The notes under the pieces are model-generated. The model did no database searches. It saw nothing but the letters and a program-made list of their open reading frames with translations, and had not been told where the DNA came from. Shown one piece after another: positions 9,190 to 17,836 of a stretch of 64,000 nt of DNA. Where the stretch lies: the NCBI RefSeq assembly GCF_900104175.1, contig NZ_FNIX01000001.1, forward strand, positions 1,005,975 to 1,069,974. Direction: 5' to 3'. Position 1 is the first letter of the stretch; each line of letters opens with the position of its first letter. Source of the DNA: Lentzea jiangxiensis (GTDB lineage: Bacteria > Actinomycetota > Actinomycetes > Mycobacteriales > Pseudonocardiaceae). The position numbers and the translations under genes are program-made.

Positions 9190-9390
9190 ATGTATGCGAC
9201 CAGGAACCGCACCAACCGCCGCACCCGCACCGTCCGCGGGCCGGTGAACACCTCCCGCAGCGGAGGCATCCAGGGACTTGTGCTGGTCAGGGACACGAGC
9301 CGCGCGGGCGTGTGGGTGCTCAAGCCCACCAAGCCCCAGGCTGCCGTGATCGAGGCGCAGCCCGTCGACGAGGGCAAGTCCGAAGCCTGA
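9190..9390 (+). CDS. Small basic hypothetical protein between rnc and mutM
   Basis: 66-aa protein not recognised as a family. The N-terminal half is very basic ([13 protein letters not shown]) and suits nucleic-acid contact. The centre has the hydrophobic GLVLVRDT and WVLKP, then an acidic tail. The ATG is 8 nt after the rnc stop, and mutM starts 1 nt after its stop, so it is probably co-transcribed and co-translated. The tight packing and high third-position GC support a real gene. Function unknown. Confidence 0.62.
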   Translation: MYATRNRTNRRTRTVRGPVNTSRSGGIQGLVLVRDTSRAGVWVLKPTKPQAAVIEAQPVDEGKSEA

Positions 9391-9391
9391 C

Positions 9392-10249
9392 GTGCCCGAA
9401 CTCCCAGAGGTCGAGGTAGTACGTCTCGGCCTCGAAGCCCACGTCGCCGGCCGGGTCATCTCCTCGGTAGAGGTGCTGCACCCACGCGCCATCCGCCGGC
9501 ACGACCTGGGCTCGGAAGACTTCTGCGCGCGCTTGGCCTCGCAACCGATGGTGGCAGCCAAGCGCCGCGGCAAGTACCTCTGGGTGGAACTGGCCGACAA
9601 AGCAGCCATGCTCGCGCACCTGGGCATGAGCGGCCAAATGCTCGTCCAACCCTCGTCGGCCCCCGACGAGAAGCACCTGCGCGTCCGCTTCACGTTCGAG
9701 GACGGCGGGCCCGAACTCCGCTTCGTGGACCAGCGCACCTTCGGTGGCCTGGCCCTGGCGGAACTGGTCGAGGTGGACGGGACTCTGGTGCCCGACTCGG
9801 TCGCGCACATCGCCCGCGACCCGATGGATCCTCTCTTCTCCCGTGATGCCGCCGTGCGCGCGTTGCGTCTGCGTCACACGGAGATCAAGCGCGCCTTGCT
9901 GGACCAGACCCTGGTGTCCGGGATCGGCAACATCTACGCCGACGAGGCTCTCTGGCGTGCCCGTCTGCACGGCACCCGGATGACGGACAAGCTGAGCCGG
10001 GCCAAGGCCGCCGAGGTGCTGGACCACGCTTCGGACGTGATGCGTGAGGCGCTCGGGCAGGGCGGGACCTCGTTCGACGCTTTGTACGTCAACATCAACG
10101 GGCAGTCCGGGTACTTCGACCGGTCCTTGAACGCTTATGGGCAGGAGAACCGGCCTTGCAAGCGGTGCGGGGCGATGATGATCCGGGAGCCGTTCATGAA
10201 CCGGTCTTCGTTCTCGTGCCCTCGTTGTCAGCCCCGGCCGAGGGCTTGA
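9392..10249 (+). CDS. mutM: Formamidopyrimidine-DNA glycosylase
   Basis: 285-aa DNA repair enzyme that excises oxidised purines (8-oxoguanine, FaPy) and cleaves the backbone. It starts with [14 protein letters not shown], where Pro2 and Glu3 are the catalytic pair after removal of the first residue. The helix-two-turn-helix region [20 protein letters not shown] is intact. The C-terminal zinc finger is CKRCG ... FSCPRCQ. It is the last gene of the rnc run; a 257-bp spacer follows. Confidence 0.96.
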   Translation: MPELPEVEVVRLGLEAHVAGRVISSVEVLHPRAIRRHDLGSEDFCARLASQPMVAAKRRGKYLWVELADKAAMLAHLGMSGQMLVQPSSAPDEKHLRVRFTFEDGGPELRFVDQRTFGGLALAELVEVDGTLVPDSVAHIARDPMDPLFSRDAAVRALRLRHTEIKRALLDQTLVSGIGNIYADEALWRARLHGTRMTDKLSRAKAAEVLDHASDVMREALGQGGTSFDALYVNINGQSGYFDRSLNAYGQENRPCKRCGAMMIREPFMNRSSFSCPRCQPRPRA

Positions 10250-10426
10250 GGATCTCCGCCGGCCCGGTGTGCGGGTTTTGAGGTAGTGGACGCCTTCCGG
10301 TTCGCCTTTCGCATGCCTGCGGCAACGGCTCGTCGACGTTGCACGACGTCCGCGCCAGCCGCTCTTACCCGCTGAATTCGATCTTCCCGAGCGCACGTCT
10401 CCCGCAGGGAACAACGGGATGGACAG

Positions 10427-10445
10427 TACTGCGCGATGCGTAGTA
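10427..10445. promoter_or_regulatory. Imperfect 19-bp palindrome before the padR operon
   Basis: TACTGCGCGATGCGTAGTA pairs with its own reverse complement at the outer TACT/AGTA and inner CGC/GCG positions. It lies 61 nt upstream of padR. PadR regulators usually bind such palindromes at their own promoter, so an autoregulatory operator is likely. Not tested. Confidence 0.5.
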
Positions 10446-10506
10446 GTGTTCACGGCGTAACAGTGCTCGGCCCTGGAAGAGGGGTCCGGCCTGGGTCGGA
10501 GGGGCC

Positions 10507-10833
10507 ATGGACACCAGTCAGCTGCTCAAGGGGGTACTGGACCTGGCCGTCCTTGCGGTACTGCGCAAGGACGACGGGTACGGGTACGACGTGGTGCGCA
10601 GACTGCGCGCCGGGGGATTGGACGAAGTGGGCGACGCGTCGGTGTACGGGACGCTGCGGCGGCTCTACAACGCCGGGATGCTGACCTCGTACGTGGTGCC
10701 CAGTGAAGAAGGGCCGCACCGCAAGTACTACAGCATCAACGAGACCGGGCGGGCGCGCCTGGCTGAGTCGAGGGAGACGTGGAGGTCGTTCGCCAGCACG
10801 TTGGACGGCCTGCTCGAGGAGGTCGCAGCATGA
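10507..10833 (+). CDS. PadR-family transcriptional regulator
   Basis: 108-aa winged-helix repressor. The typical start QLLKGVLDLAVLAVL, then DGYGYDVVRRL and the recognition region SVYGTLRRLYNAGML with wing PHRKYYSINETGRARL, matches short PadR proteins (PadR-s2) with one C-terminal dimer helix. Its stop overlaps the start of the next gene as ATGA, so the two are co-translated. PadR next to a HAAS membrane protein is a recurring pair in which the membrane protein is thought to signal with, or be controlled by, PadR. A candidate operator lies at 10427-10445. Confidence 0.93.
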   Translation: MDTSQLLKGVLDLAVLAVLRKDDGYGYDVVRRLRAGGLDEVGDASVYGTLRRLYNAGMLTSYVVPSEEGPHRKYYSINETGRARLAESRETWRSFASTLDGLLEEVAA

Positions 10834-11942
10834 ACACGCAAGCGCTCGGTGTCGAGCACTACCTGGCCGGGATGCGTGCCGCCCTCGACGACCTGCCGGC
10901 CAACGAGGTCGCCGAGATCATGGAGGACGTCGAGGCGCACGTCGCCGAGCTGACCACGGAGCTCGGGGAGGACGAGACGCTCGAGCGGCGGCTCGGGTCG
11001 CCGGAGCAGTACGCGCGGGAACTGCGGCAGGCCGCTGGCTATCCGCCGAAGACCGAACGGCTGCCGGTGACGACCAAGCAGTCGTGGCTGTCGCGTCCGC
11101 GGGCTGCCGCGTGGGGACTCGTCGTGGCCACCGGTGTCACGTTGCTGGCCGGGGCGGCGGCGTTGCGGGAGCCGGCGGTGTTGCTGCTGCCGGGTGTGAT
11201 CCTCGTGCTGAGCCTGGCACTCGTGCACGACCGGGGTCCGGTGCAGCAGGAGATCATGAACCTGCCGGAGACGCACCGGCTCAAGAAGTGGCTGACTCCT
11301 GAGGAGGGCACGCCGGCGGAGCGTGCCATCACGTACCTGAAGTCGCTGCAGCCCGCGTGGTGGTTGGTGCGGGCGGGTCTGCTCGGGCTCGGCGCCGTGT
11401 TGCTCGCGGGGCGCGACATCCTCGGGTTCCTCGCGATCGCCGCGATCGCCGTGGTGTCGGTGTTCGCCGGGCCGCGGGCCAAGGTCGACCGGCGGTGGCT
11501 GTGGTTCAGCCTGCCCGCTTCGGCGTTGGCGGTCGGGTTGTTGTTCCAGGTCATCGACGTGACCGCGGGGCAGCTCGGGTACAACGCCTCGCGCTCGTCG
11601 TACCAGCCGCCCATCGTCGAGTCGTACGAGAACATCTACGCGTACGACGAGAACGGCAAGTTGCTCACGAACGTCTTGCTGTACGACCAGGACGGCAGCC
11701 CCATCAACGCGCCGCGGAGCTACAACGGCTGCAACATGCCTGGCAACGGTCCCGAGCCGGTCATTCCCGCCAACCGCTATCCGCGGCCTCAGGTCGACTA
11801 CGAAAACGGTGTCTGTTACACAGTGACACCATCTGTGACCGCTCCGTCATCGACCTCTTCAACGCCGAGTTCGGTACCGGCCAGTTCTGGAAGCACGACT
11901 TCGAGCTCGGTACCGCCTACTTCTGTGTCACCGAGCAAGTAA
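10830..11942 (+). CDS. HAAS-domain membrane protein
   Basis: 370-aa protein. The N-terminal HAAS signalling domain (about residues 1-70) shows LDDLPANEVAEIMEDVEAH and LGSPEQYARELRQAAGY. Five or so hydrophobic segments follow between about residues 90 and 250 (for example AWGLVVATGVTLLAGAA and GLLGLGAVLLAG). An extracytoplasmic part then ends in a Ser/Thr/Pro-rich tail that is probably surface exposed. The family partner of PadR is directly upstream with an ATGA overlap. The signal it senses is unknown. Confidence 0.82.
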   Translation: MNTQALGVEHYLAGMRAALDDLPANEVAEIMEDVEAHVAELTTELGEDETLERRLGSPEQYARELRQAAGYPPKTERLPVTTKQSWLSRPRAAAWGLVVATGVTLLAGAAALREPAVLLLPGVILVLSLALVHDRGPVQQEIMNLPETHRLKKWLTPEEGTPAERAITYLKSLQPAWWLVRAGLLGLGAVLLAGRDILGFLAIAAIAVVSVFAGPRAKVDRRWLWFSLPASALAVGLLFQVIDVTAGQLGYNASRSSYQPPIVESYENIYAYDENGKLLTNVLLYDQDGSPINAPRSYNGCNMPGNGPEPVIPANRYPRPQVDYENGVCYTVTPSVTAPSSTSSTPSSVPASSGSTTSSSVPPTSVSPSK

Positions 11943-11946
11943 AGCC

Positions 11947-11978
11947 AGGAGCGGGACCCGTCGGGGGGTCCCGCTCCT
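11947..11978. terminator. Bidirectional terminator between HAAS gene and marR
   Basis: Perfect 13-bp stem AGGAGCGGGACCC (11947-11959) with GGGTCCCGCTCCT (11966-11978) and a 6-nt loop. It starts 4 nt after the plus-strand stop and reaches into the stop codon of the converging marR gene, so it can serve both transcripts. Confidence 0.75.
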
Positions 11979-12417
11979 ACTTGTTCTCCTGCGGGTCCGC
12001 CAGGTGGCGCAATACCGGCATGGCTGAGCGCAGGTGTTCTCTGTCTTCTGGGGAAAGCTCGGACATTCTTTCACTCAATAGTTCGGCTTCGCCGTGAGCG
12101 AGCGACAGGATCGTCTCGCGGCCGACTTCGGTGAGCACGACTATCGTCGCTCGTCCGTCGGCGGCGTCGGGCTCCCTGCGCACTAGGCCGGTGGACTCGA
12201 GGCTGGTCACGACGGTTGTCGCGGTCGGCTGCGAACACAGCGCGCGCACCGCGATCTCGCCGATCCGCATCGGGCCGTGGGCGCTCAGTTCTGACAGCAC
12301 CAATAACTGGGTGGGTTGCAAACGACGGGCCGGAGCGGCCTGCCGCAGACTTCGCACCAGCCGGTGCACGGCCACCACGAGTTGAAGTGCCTCGTGGTTG
12401 GTGACGGTGGTGGGCAT
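11977..12417 (-). CDS. MarR-family transcriptional regulator
   Basis: 146-aa winged-helix protein. The helix-turn-helix lies around MRIGEIAVRALCSQPTATTV with the recognition segment SLESTGLVRREPDAADGRAT, the wing motif typical of MarR. ATG 12417 is preferred because GGAGAAACG precedes it and because a longer start at 12468 would put the operator-like palindrome at 12441-12456 inside the coding region. It is divergent from kdpD across about 330 bp, so it could control itself, kdpDE, or both. Ligand unknown. Confidence 0.9.
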   Translation of the reverse strand: MPTTVTNHEALQLVVAVHRLVRSLRQAAPARRLQPTQLLVLSELSAHGPMRIGEIAVRALCSQPTATTVVTSLESTGLVRREPDAADGRATIVVLTEVGRETILSLAHGEAELLSERMSELSPEDREHLRSAMPVLRHLADPQENK

Positions 12418-12440
12418 CGTTTCTCCGCGCGCATGTGATT

Positions 12441-12456
12441 GTCCGAATTCGGACAC
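12441..12456. promoter_or_regulatory. Perfect 16-bp palindrome upstream of marR
   Basis: TGTCCGAATTCGGACA is its own exact reverse complement. It lies 24 bp before the marR start, within the marR-kdpD divergent gap 12418-12747. Size and placement fit a MarR dimer operator. The rest of that gap holds only a small inverted repeat, GGTGAC (12530-12535) with GTCACC (12543-12548), and no gene. Confidence 0.7.
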
Positions 12457-12747
12457 GAACCCTGGCACTTTCCCTCATTCACGCTCTGCGCGCTATCCGC
12501 CAACTGCCGATAACCCATTCGGCCGTTGTGGTGACGCGGGGTGTCACCGCGTGCGTCCGACACACTTGAATGTGCTGGTAAACGGCGTAAAAAGCGCAAC
12601 CCGGCTCACTCGAACGGTCGCCGAGTTGAAGCATGATTCAACGAGACAGATCCGGTGTCAGAACTGTGGGAAGGCGCACTCGTTTCGCCGTGTGGCGCAG
12701 CGCATACCCCCGAACGGTCCACGGGCGATCAGGGGCAGACTGGGTTG

Positions 12748-15237
12748 GTGAGTCCGAAAACCCGTCGTGGCGAGCTCCGCATCCACCTCGGCGCCGCTCC
12801 CGGTGTGGGGAAAACGTTCGCCATGCTCAGTGAGGCGCACCGCCGACGGGAACGCGGCACCGACGTGGTCATCGGTTTTGTGGAGACCCACGGCCGGAGG
12901 AGGACCGCCGAACTGGTCGAAGGCCTGGAAATCGTTCCGCGCAGGCGTTCGGTGCACCGCGGCGTCGAACTCACCGAGATGGACGTCGACGCCGTGCTGG
13001 CCCGCGCGCCGCAGGTCGCCGTCGTCGACGAACTGGCGCACACGAACGTCCCCGGCTCCCGGGGTGCGAAGCGGTGGCAGGACGTCGAGGAGCTCCTCGA
13101 AGCGGGCATCGATGTGCTCTCCACGGTCAACGTGCAGCACCTGGAATCGCTCAACGACGTCGTTCAGCGCATAACAGGCGTTCCGCAGCAGGAAACCGTG
13201 CCGGACGAGGTCGTGCGCAATGCGAACCAGATCCAGCTCGTCGATCTGACGCCGGAGGCGCTGCGCCGCCGGCTCGCCCACGGCGACGTCTACCCGGCGA
13301 ACAAGATCGACGCGGCCCTCGGCAACTACTTCCGCGTCGGAAACCTGACCGCGTTGCGCGAACTGGCGCTGTTGTGGGTCGCTGACCAGGTCGATGTCGC
13401 GTTGCTGCGCTATCGGGCGGAACAGCAGATCACGGACACGTGGGAGACGCGCGAACGAGTCGTCGTCGCCATCACCGGTGGCACGGAAAGCGAGACGTTG
13501 ATCCGTCGCGCACGCCGCATCGCGACGCGCGCGGGTGGTGACCTTCTCGTCGTGCACGTGCTCAGAGGCGATGGGCTCGCAGGGGCGGATCCGCACTCAC
13601 TGCAGAAGTACCGCAAGCTCGCCGACGACGTCGGTGCGACCTTCCACACCGTTGTCGGTGATGACGTGCCCACGGCGCTGCTTGAGTTCTCACGCGGCGT
13701 CAACGCCACTCAGCTCGTGGTCGGCACCTCGCGCCGTTCACGGGTCGCGCGCGTGTTTTCGGCAGGGATCGGTTCCACGGTCGTGCAGGAGTCCGGGGCG
13801 ATCGACGTCCACATGGTCACGCACCCCGTGACGGCCAGCGGCTGGCGGGCGCGGTTCGCGGGCAGTCCGCTGGAGCCGAGCCGGCTCGCCTGGGGCTGGT
13901 TCCTGGCCGTTGCCGGGCCCGCGCTGGTCACGGCCGCGGGAGCGTTGCTGCGGAGCGGCCTGAACTTCTCCACCAACGTCATCGGCTACCTGCTGGTCAC
14001 GCTGGTCGTCGCGATCGTCGGCGGCCTGGGGCCGGCGATCGCGGCAGCCCTGGTCAACGCGCTGCTGCTGAACTTCTTCTTCACCGAACCCCTCTACACG
14101 TTCACCATCAACGCCCAGCAGAACGTGCTCACCTTCTTCGCGATGATCATTGTCGGCGTCTCCACGGCGTTGGTGGTGGACTACGCCGCGAGACGCGCCA
14201 CGCAGGCAGCGCGCGCACGCACCGAAGCCACGCTTCTCGCCTCATACGCGCGCACTGTTCTGACGCACCCGTATCCGCTCGCACGGCTGTTGGAAAAGGT
14301 GAAGGAGAACTTCGGCCTGACGTCCGTCGCCCTGCTGGAACGCGTGGACGGCGCCTGGGACCGGGTCGCGTGCGTCGGCGCGGCCCCGTGCGACGAACCC
14401 GACGAGGCGGACGTCGACATCGCCGTGACGCCGGAGGTGCACCTGGCGTTGCGCGGACGCTCGCTGCCCGCGTCGGACCGCCGCGTGCTGGAGGGCGCCG
14501 CCGGCCAGGCGTTGCTCGCGCTGAGGCAGCAGCGGATGGCCGAGCAGACCCTCGAAGCGCAGCGCCAAGCCTCGCGCACCGAGCTGCGCACCGCGTTGCT
14601 CTCGGCCGTCGGCCACGACCTCCGCACGCCGCTGACCTCGATCAAGGCCTCCGTCGGCTCGTTGCGCGATCCCGAGCTGACCCTGTCGGCGGAGGACACC
14701 GCCGAGCTGCTGGAGGCGGTCGAGGAGTCGGCGGACCGCCTCACCGCGCTCGTCGACAACCTGCTCGACTCGTCCCGCCTCGCCACGGGGGCCGTGTCGC
14801 CGCAGTTCCGCGCGGTCGGCTACTACGAGGCCGTCGCACGGGCGCTGAGCGGCCTCGGCGGCGACGTCGAGGTCGACGTCCCGGAGTCGCTACCGCCCGT
14901 GCGCGCCGACGTCGGACTGCTCGAACGAGTGGTCGCCAACGTCGTGGGCAACGCGCTGCGTTACGCCGGAGCCGTCGCCATCAGGGCGTCCGCGCACGGC
15001 TCGGTGGTGGAGCTGCGCGTCGTCGACCACGGTCGCGGTCTGCCCGCCGGTGCCGCGGAGCAGGTTTTCGCGCCCTTCCAGCGCCTCGGCGACCGCACGC
15101 CGGGTGGCGTTGGTCTCGGTCTGAGCGTGGCGAAGGGCTTCACCGAGGCCATGGGAGGCACGATCACCATGGAGGACACACCCGGTGGCGGGCTCACCGT
15201 GGTGATCTCGCTCCCCGCCGAGGAGAGGAACGCGTGA
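12748..15237 (+). CDS. kdpD: KdpD-type sensor histidine kinase
   Basis: 829-aa osmo/potassium sensor kinase. In order: KdpD sensor domain with Walker A GAAPGVGKT (residues 15-23) and DELAHTNVPGSRG; a universal-stress-like domain (VVVAITGG ...); four membrane segments of the DUF4118 type (about 380-510); a GAF-like linker; the HisKA box VGHDLRTPLTS with the phospho-accepting His; and the ATPase domain with NVVGNALRYAG and GVGLGLSVAKG. GTG 12748 starts the conserved region; residues further upstream are unconserved. It is translationally coupled to kdpE. No kdpFABC lies nearby. Confidence 0.94.
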   Translation: MSPKTRRGELRIHLGAAPGVGKTFAMLSEAHRRRERGTDVVIGFVETHGRRRTAELVEGLEIVPRRRSVHRGVELTEMDVDAVLARAPQVAVVDELAHTNVPGSRGAKRWQDVEELLEAGIDVLSTVNVQHLESLNDVVQRITGVPQQETVPDEVVRNANQIQLVDLTPEALRRRLAHGDVYPANKIDAALGNYFRVGNLTALRELALLWVADQVDVALLRYRAEQQITDTWETRERVVVAITGGTESETLIRRARRIATRAGGDLLVVHVLRGDGLAGADPHSLQKYRKLADDVGATFHTVVGDDVPTALLEFSRGVNATQLVVGTSRRSRVARVFSAGIGSTVVQESGAIDVHMVTHPVTASGWRARFAGSPLEPSRLAWGWFLAVAGPALVTAAGALLRSGLNFSTNVIGYLLVTLVVAIVGGLGPAIAAALVNALLLNFFFTEPLYTFTINAQQNVLTFFAMIIVGVSTALVVDYAARRATQAARARTEATLLASYARTVLTHPYPLARLLEKVKENFGLTSVALLERVDGAWDRVACVGAAPCDEPDEADVDIAVTPEVHLALRGRSLPASDRRVLEGAAGQALLALRQQRMAEQTLEAQRQASRTELRTALLSAVGHDLRTPLTSIKASVGSLRDPELTLSAEDTAELLEAVEESADRLTALVDNLLDSSRLATGAVSPQFRAVGYYEAVARALSGLGGDVEVDVPESLPPVRADVGLLERVVANVVGNALRYAGAVAIRASAHGSVVELRVVDHGRGLPAGAAEQVFAPFQRLGDRTPGGVGLGLSVAKGFTEAMGGTITMEDTPGGGLTVVISLPAEERNA

Positions 15238-15914
15238 CGAAGGTACTGGTGGTCGACGACGAGCCGCAGATCGTGCGCGCGCTGCGGATCAACCTCTCGG
15301 CCCGCGGCTACGAGGTGCTCACCGCCCCCGACGGCGCCACGGCGCTGAGGCTCGCCGCCGACGGCAAACCGGACGTCGTGGTCCTCGACCTCGGCCTGCC
15401 CGACATGGACGGCACCGACGTCATCGCGGGCCTGCGCGGCTGGACGACCCTGCCGATCATCGTGCTGTCCGCCCGCACCGACTCGACCGACAAGGTCGAC
15501 GCCCTGGACGCAGGCGCCGACGACTACGTGACGAAACCGTTCGGCATGGACGAGCTCCTCGCCCGCCTGCGCGCCGCCGTCCGCCGCTCGGCGGTGGCGG
15601 GCCCCGAGGACGAGCCGGTCGTGAAGACCGCGTCGTTCACCGTCGACCTGGCGGCCAAGCGCGTGCTCAGGGACGGCGCCGAGGTGCACCTCACGCCCAC
15701 CGAGTGGGGTCTGCTGGAGGTCCTCGCCCGCAACGCGGGCAAGCTCGTCGCGCAGAAGCAGCTGCTCAGGGACGTCTGGGGGCCCGCCTACGAGAAGGAG
15801 ACGCACTACCTTCGCGTGTACCTCGCGCAGCTGCGGCGCAAGCTGGAGCCGGAGCCCGCACGGCCGCGGCACCTGCTGACCGAGGCCGGCATGGGTTACC
15901 GGTTCGAGCTCTGA
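15234..15914 (+). CDS. kdpE: KdpE-type response regulator
   Basis: 226-aa OmpR-family regulator, partner of the kinase just upstream (GTGA overlap of start and stop). The receiver domain has the acidic pair DDE at 8-10, phospho-acceptor Asp52 in VVLDLGLPDMDG, and Lys in YVTKPFG. The C-terminal winged helix carries LTPTEWGLLEVLARN and the wing TEAGMGYRFEL. In known systems it activates kdpFABC. Here its target must be elsewhere in the genome or be another gene. Confidence 0.95.
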   Translation: MTKVLVVDDEPQIVRALRINLSARGYEVLTAPDGATALRLAADGKPDVVVLDLGLPDMDGTDVIAGLRGWTTLPIIVLSARTDSTDKVDALDAGADDYVTKPFGMDELLARLRAAVRRSAVAGPEDEPVVKTASFTVDLAAKRVLRDGAEVHLTPTEWGLLEVLARNAGKLVAQKQLLRDVWGPAYEKETHYLRVYLAQLRRKLEPEPARPRHLLTEAGMGYRFEL

Positions 15915-15918
15915 GCCG

Positions 15919-16416
15919 TCAGGACTGCGGGTCCGGCGCGGCCGAGCTGGAGGAGCTCGACGACGGCGGCACGGTGGTCTCCGACGCCGAAGAACTGGAC
16001 GTCGTCGGTGCCGGTTCCTCGATCGACGTGGGCGGGTTGCTCTGCGACCGCGTCGGCTCCACCGGGTTCGTCGTCACCTGCGGCTGGTCGGGCGTCCCGG
16101 GCTTCGGCTGCTGCTCCTGCGGACGTGCCGCCTGCCTGCGGTCCTGCTCGGGCTGCGACGACGGGGCGCCGGACGACACGGTGACCACGACGGTGCTCGT
16201 GCTGCCGTCGGGCGCGACACTGGTGATGGTCTGCACGACGTCGGCCGCCGTGCGTTCCGGGCTCGCCTCGCGGCCGGACGCGGCGAGCATGGACGCCACC
16301 GTGGCGAACAGCGTCGCGACGACCACGCCGCCCGCAGCGAGCATCACGGCCGTGCCCACGCGCTTCTTCGAGGCCTCTGCCGATGACTGCGGATGATCTT
16401 CTTCGAACACACCCAT
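15919..16416 (-). CDS. One-pass membrane protein with Ser/Pro-rich tail (paralog 1)
   Basis: 165-aa hypothetical protein. A short cytoplasmic N-terminus (FEEDHPQSSAEASKKR) is followed by one membrane helix at about 21-46 (VGTAVMLAAGGVVVATLFATV). A low-complexity Ser/Thr/Pro/Gln tail then includes TSVAPDGSTSTVVVTVSS. It shares layout and local motifs with the neighbour at 16538-17020 (GVVxATxFAxVAS after the basic residues; xPDGTxTxVxVT), so the two look like a tandem duplication. Convergent with kdpE, 4 nt from its stop. Function unknown. Confidence 0.7.
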   Translation of the reverse strand: MGVFEEDHPQSSAEASKKRVGTAVMLAAGGVVVATLFATVASMLAASGREASPERTAADVVQTITSVAPDGSTSTVVVTVSSGAPSSQPEQDRRQAARPQEQQPKPGTPDQPQVTTNPVEPTRSQSNPPTSIEEPAPTTSSSSASETTVPPSSSSSSSAAPDPQS

Positions 16417-16537
16417 CTCCTCGTGGAAACCCGGTCGGATGGACTTGCGTTCGAGTTATCGGCGGGAACACTCCAAAGCCTCAGCAGAGCCACACCTTCG
16501 TGTAGCTCTGCGTCACAGGGCGGTGACTGGCGTAACC

Positions 16538-17020
16538 CTAAGGGGTCGTCGTCGTTGTCGTCGGGTCCGTGGTGGTGGTGGTCGTCGTCGGCTCCGTGGT
16601 GGTGATCGGCGGCTTGGTGGTCGTCGTCGGGTTCGACGTGACCACCGGCGGGTCCTCGGTCGTGACCGTCGTCGTCGTGCCGTCCGGACGCGTGATGGTC
16701 GTGACGCGCGTCGGCTTCTTCGACGTGGTGGTGGTCGTCGAGGTCGTCGTCTCCACCGTCGTCGACGTCTGCTCGACCGACGAGCTCGGCGTGGACGTCG
16801 GCACGATGCTCAAGGCGTCGCGCACGGCCTCCTTGCGCGGGGGCTGGGTCGCGGGCGACTCGGCGGCGCTGTCCGAGCCCGCCGCGAGCGAGGCGACGGC
16901 GGCGAAGACGGTCGCCAGCACGACGCCCGTCGCGGCGAGGACGATCTGCGGCGCGCCTCGGCGCCAGCGCGGGCTCGAGTCCGGTTCCGGGCTCTCGTAC
17001 ACGAAGTTTCCCCTGCTCAA
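16538..17020 (-). CDS. One-pass membrane protein with Thr-rich tail (paralog 2)
   Basis: 160-aa protein, related to the gene at 15919-16416. The N-terminus ESPEPDSSPRWRRGAPQ leads into one helix (IVLAATGVVLATVFAAVAS), then a long Thr-rich region containing TRPDGTTTTVTTEDPP. The tail is mostly Thr with Pro, suited to O-mannosylation on the cell surface; that is an inference. It ends in a homopolymer-like run of ACC/ACG codons, which is prone to length change. It starts 4 nt after the stop of the CAP gene on the same strand, so it is probably in that operon. Confidence 0.7.
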   Translation of the reverse strand: MSRGNFVYESPEPDSSPRWRRGAPQIVLAATGVVLATVFAAVASLAAGSDSAAESPATQPPRKEAVRDALSIVPTSTPSSSVEQTSTTVETTTSTTTTTSKKPTRVTTITRPDGTTTTVTTEDPPVVTSNPTTTTKPPITTTEPTTTTTTTDPTTTTTTP

Positions 17021-17024
17021 GCGG

Positions 17025-17774
17025 TCAGCGGCCGAAGTTCTGGGTCCAGTAGTTGCCTCGCGTGTCGAGGCCCACGCCCATCGTGGTGAAGCTGCAGTTC
17101 TCGATGTTTTCGCGGTGGCCCGTCGAGTTCATCCAGCCGGTCACGACCGCCTGGGGCGTCGGGTAGCCCTTCGCGATGTTCTCGCCGCCGGGCTTCGGGT
17201 AGCCCGCTTCCTTCATCCGCACGTCGAACGTCCTGCCGTCCTGCGACGTGTGCGAGAAGTAGTTCTTGGTGGCCATGTCCGTGCTGTGGGCCTGGGCGGC
17301 GGTCGTGATGCGGTCGTCGATCACGAGGGCCTTGCAGCCGGCGGCGGCGCGGGCGTCGTTCACGAGCGCGAGCACGGCCTGCTCCGGCGTCTGGCCGGCG
17401 GGCGGCTTCGGCGGCTGGACGGGCGGCTTCGGCGCTTCGGGAGGCGTCGTCGTCGTGGTGGTGGGAGCCGCTGACGAGGTGGTGGAGGAGGGCGTCGCCG
17501 TCGTCGACGAGGTGGTGGGAGCGGAGGAGGACGACGAGGCCGTGGGGGTGCCGACACCGGTGTTGCCGTCTTCGGGTGGCGTCCGGCTGCCGGGGGCGGC
17601 GGCGTTGCCCGTGCCGAACTGGTTCGCCGCGTCGGTGCTCTCCTGCTGCGCGGCGTTGGTGAAGCCGATGCCGAGAGGGGAGGTGCCGGTGATGGCGAGG
17701 CCGCCGATTCCGGTTGCACCGATCAGCAGGCCGAGTAAGAGGCTGCGGGCACTCACGGGTCGGGACCGTACCAC
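17025..17774 (-). CDS. Secreted CAP-domain (SCP/PR-1) protein
   Basis: 249-aa exported protein. The N-terminal hydrophobic segment ([20 protein letters not shown]) is a signal or anchor. A Ser/Thr/Pro linker follows to about 125. The CAP domain occupies the last 120 residues: [57 protein letters not shown] and [19 protein letters not shown]. The cavity His/Glu residues of the family are retained. GTG 17774 is chosen; GTG 17756 is possible. It heads a minus-strand set with the two one-pass proteins, suggesting a common surface role. Confidence 0.88.
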   Translation of the reverse strand: MVRSRPVSARSLLLGLLIGATGIGGLAITGTSPLGIGFTNAAQQESTDAANQFGTGNAAAPGSRTPPEDGNTGVGTPTASSSSSAPTTSSTTATPSSTTSSAAPTTTTTTPPEAPKPPVQPPKPPAGQTPEQAVLALVNDARAAAGCKALVIDDRITTAAQAHSTDMATKNYFSHTSQDGRTFDVRMKEAGYPKPGGENIAKGYPTPQAVVTGWMNSTGHRENIENCSFTTMGVGLDTRGNYWTQNFGR

Positions 17775-17836
17775 TAATGGGTGACACCCCAGAGTGCGTC
17801 ATCCGTCACCTTCGGTCACTACGCCACCATTCGGAG

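Noticed and set aside
12457..12747. c-di-AMP (ydaO-type) riboswitch before kdpD
   Set aside because: I could not find the conserved core of that class; only a small GGTGAC/GTCACC inverted repeat is present.
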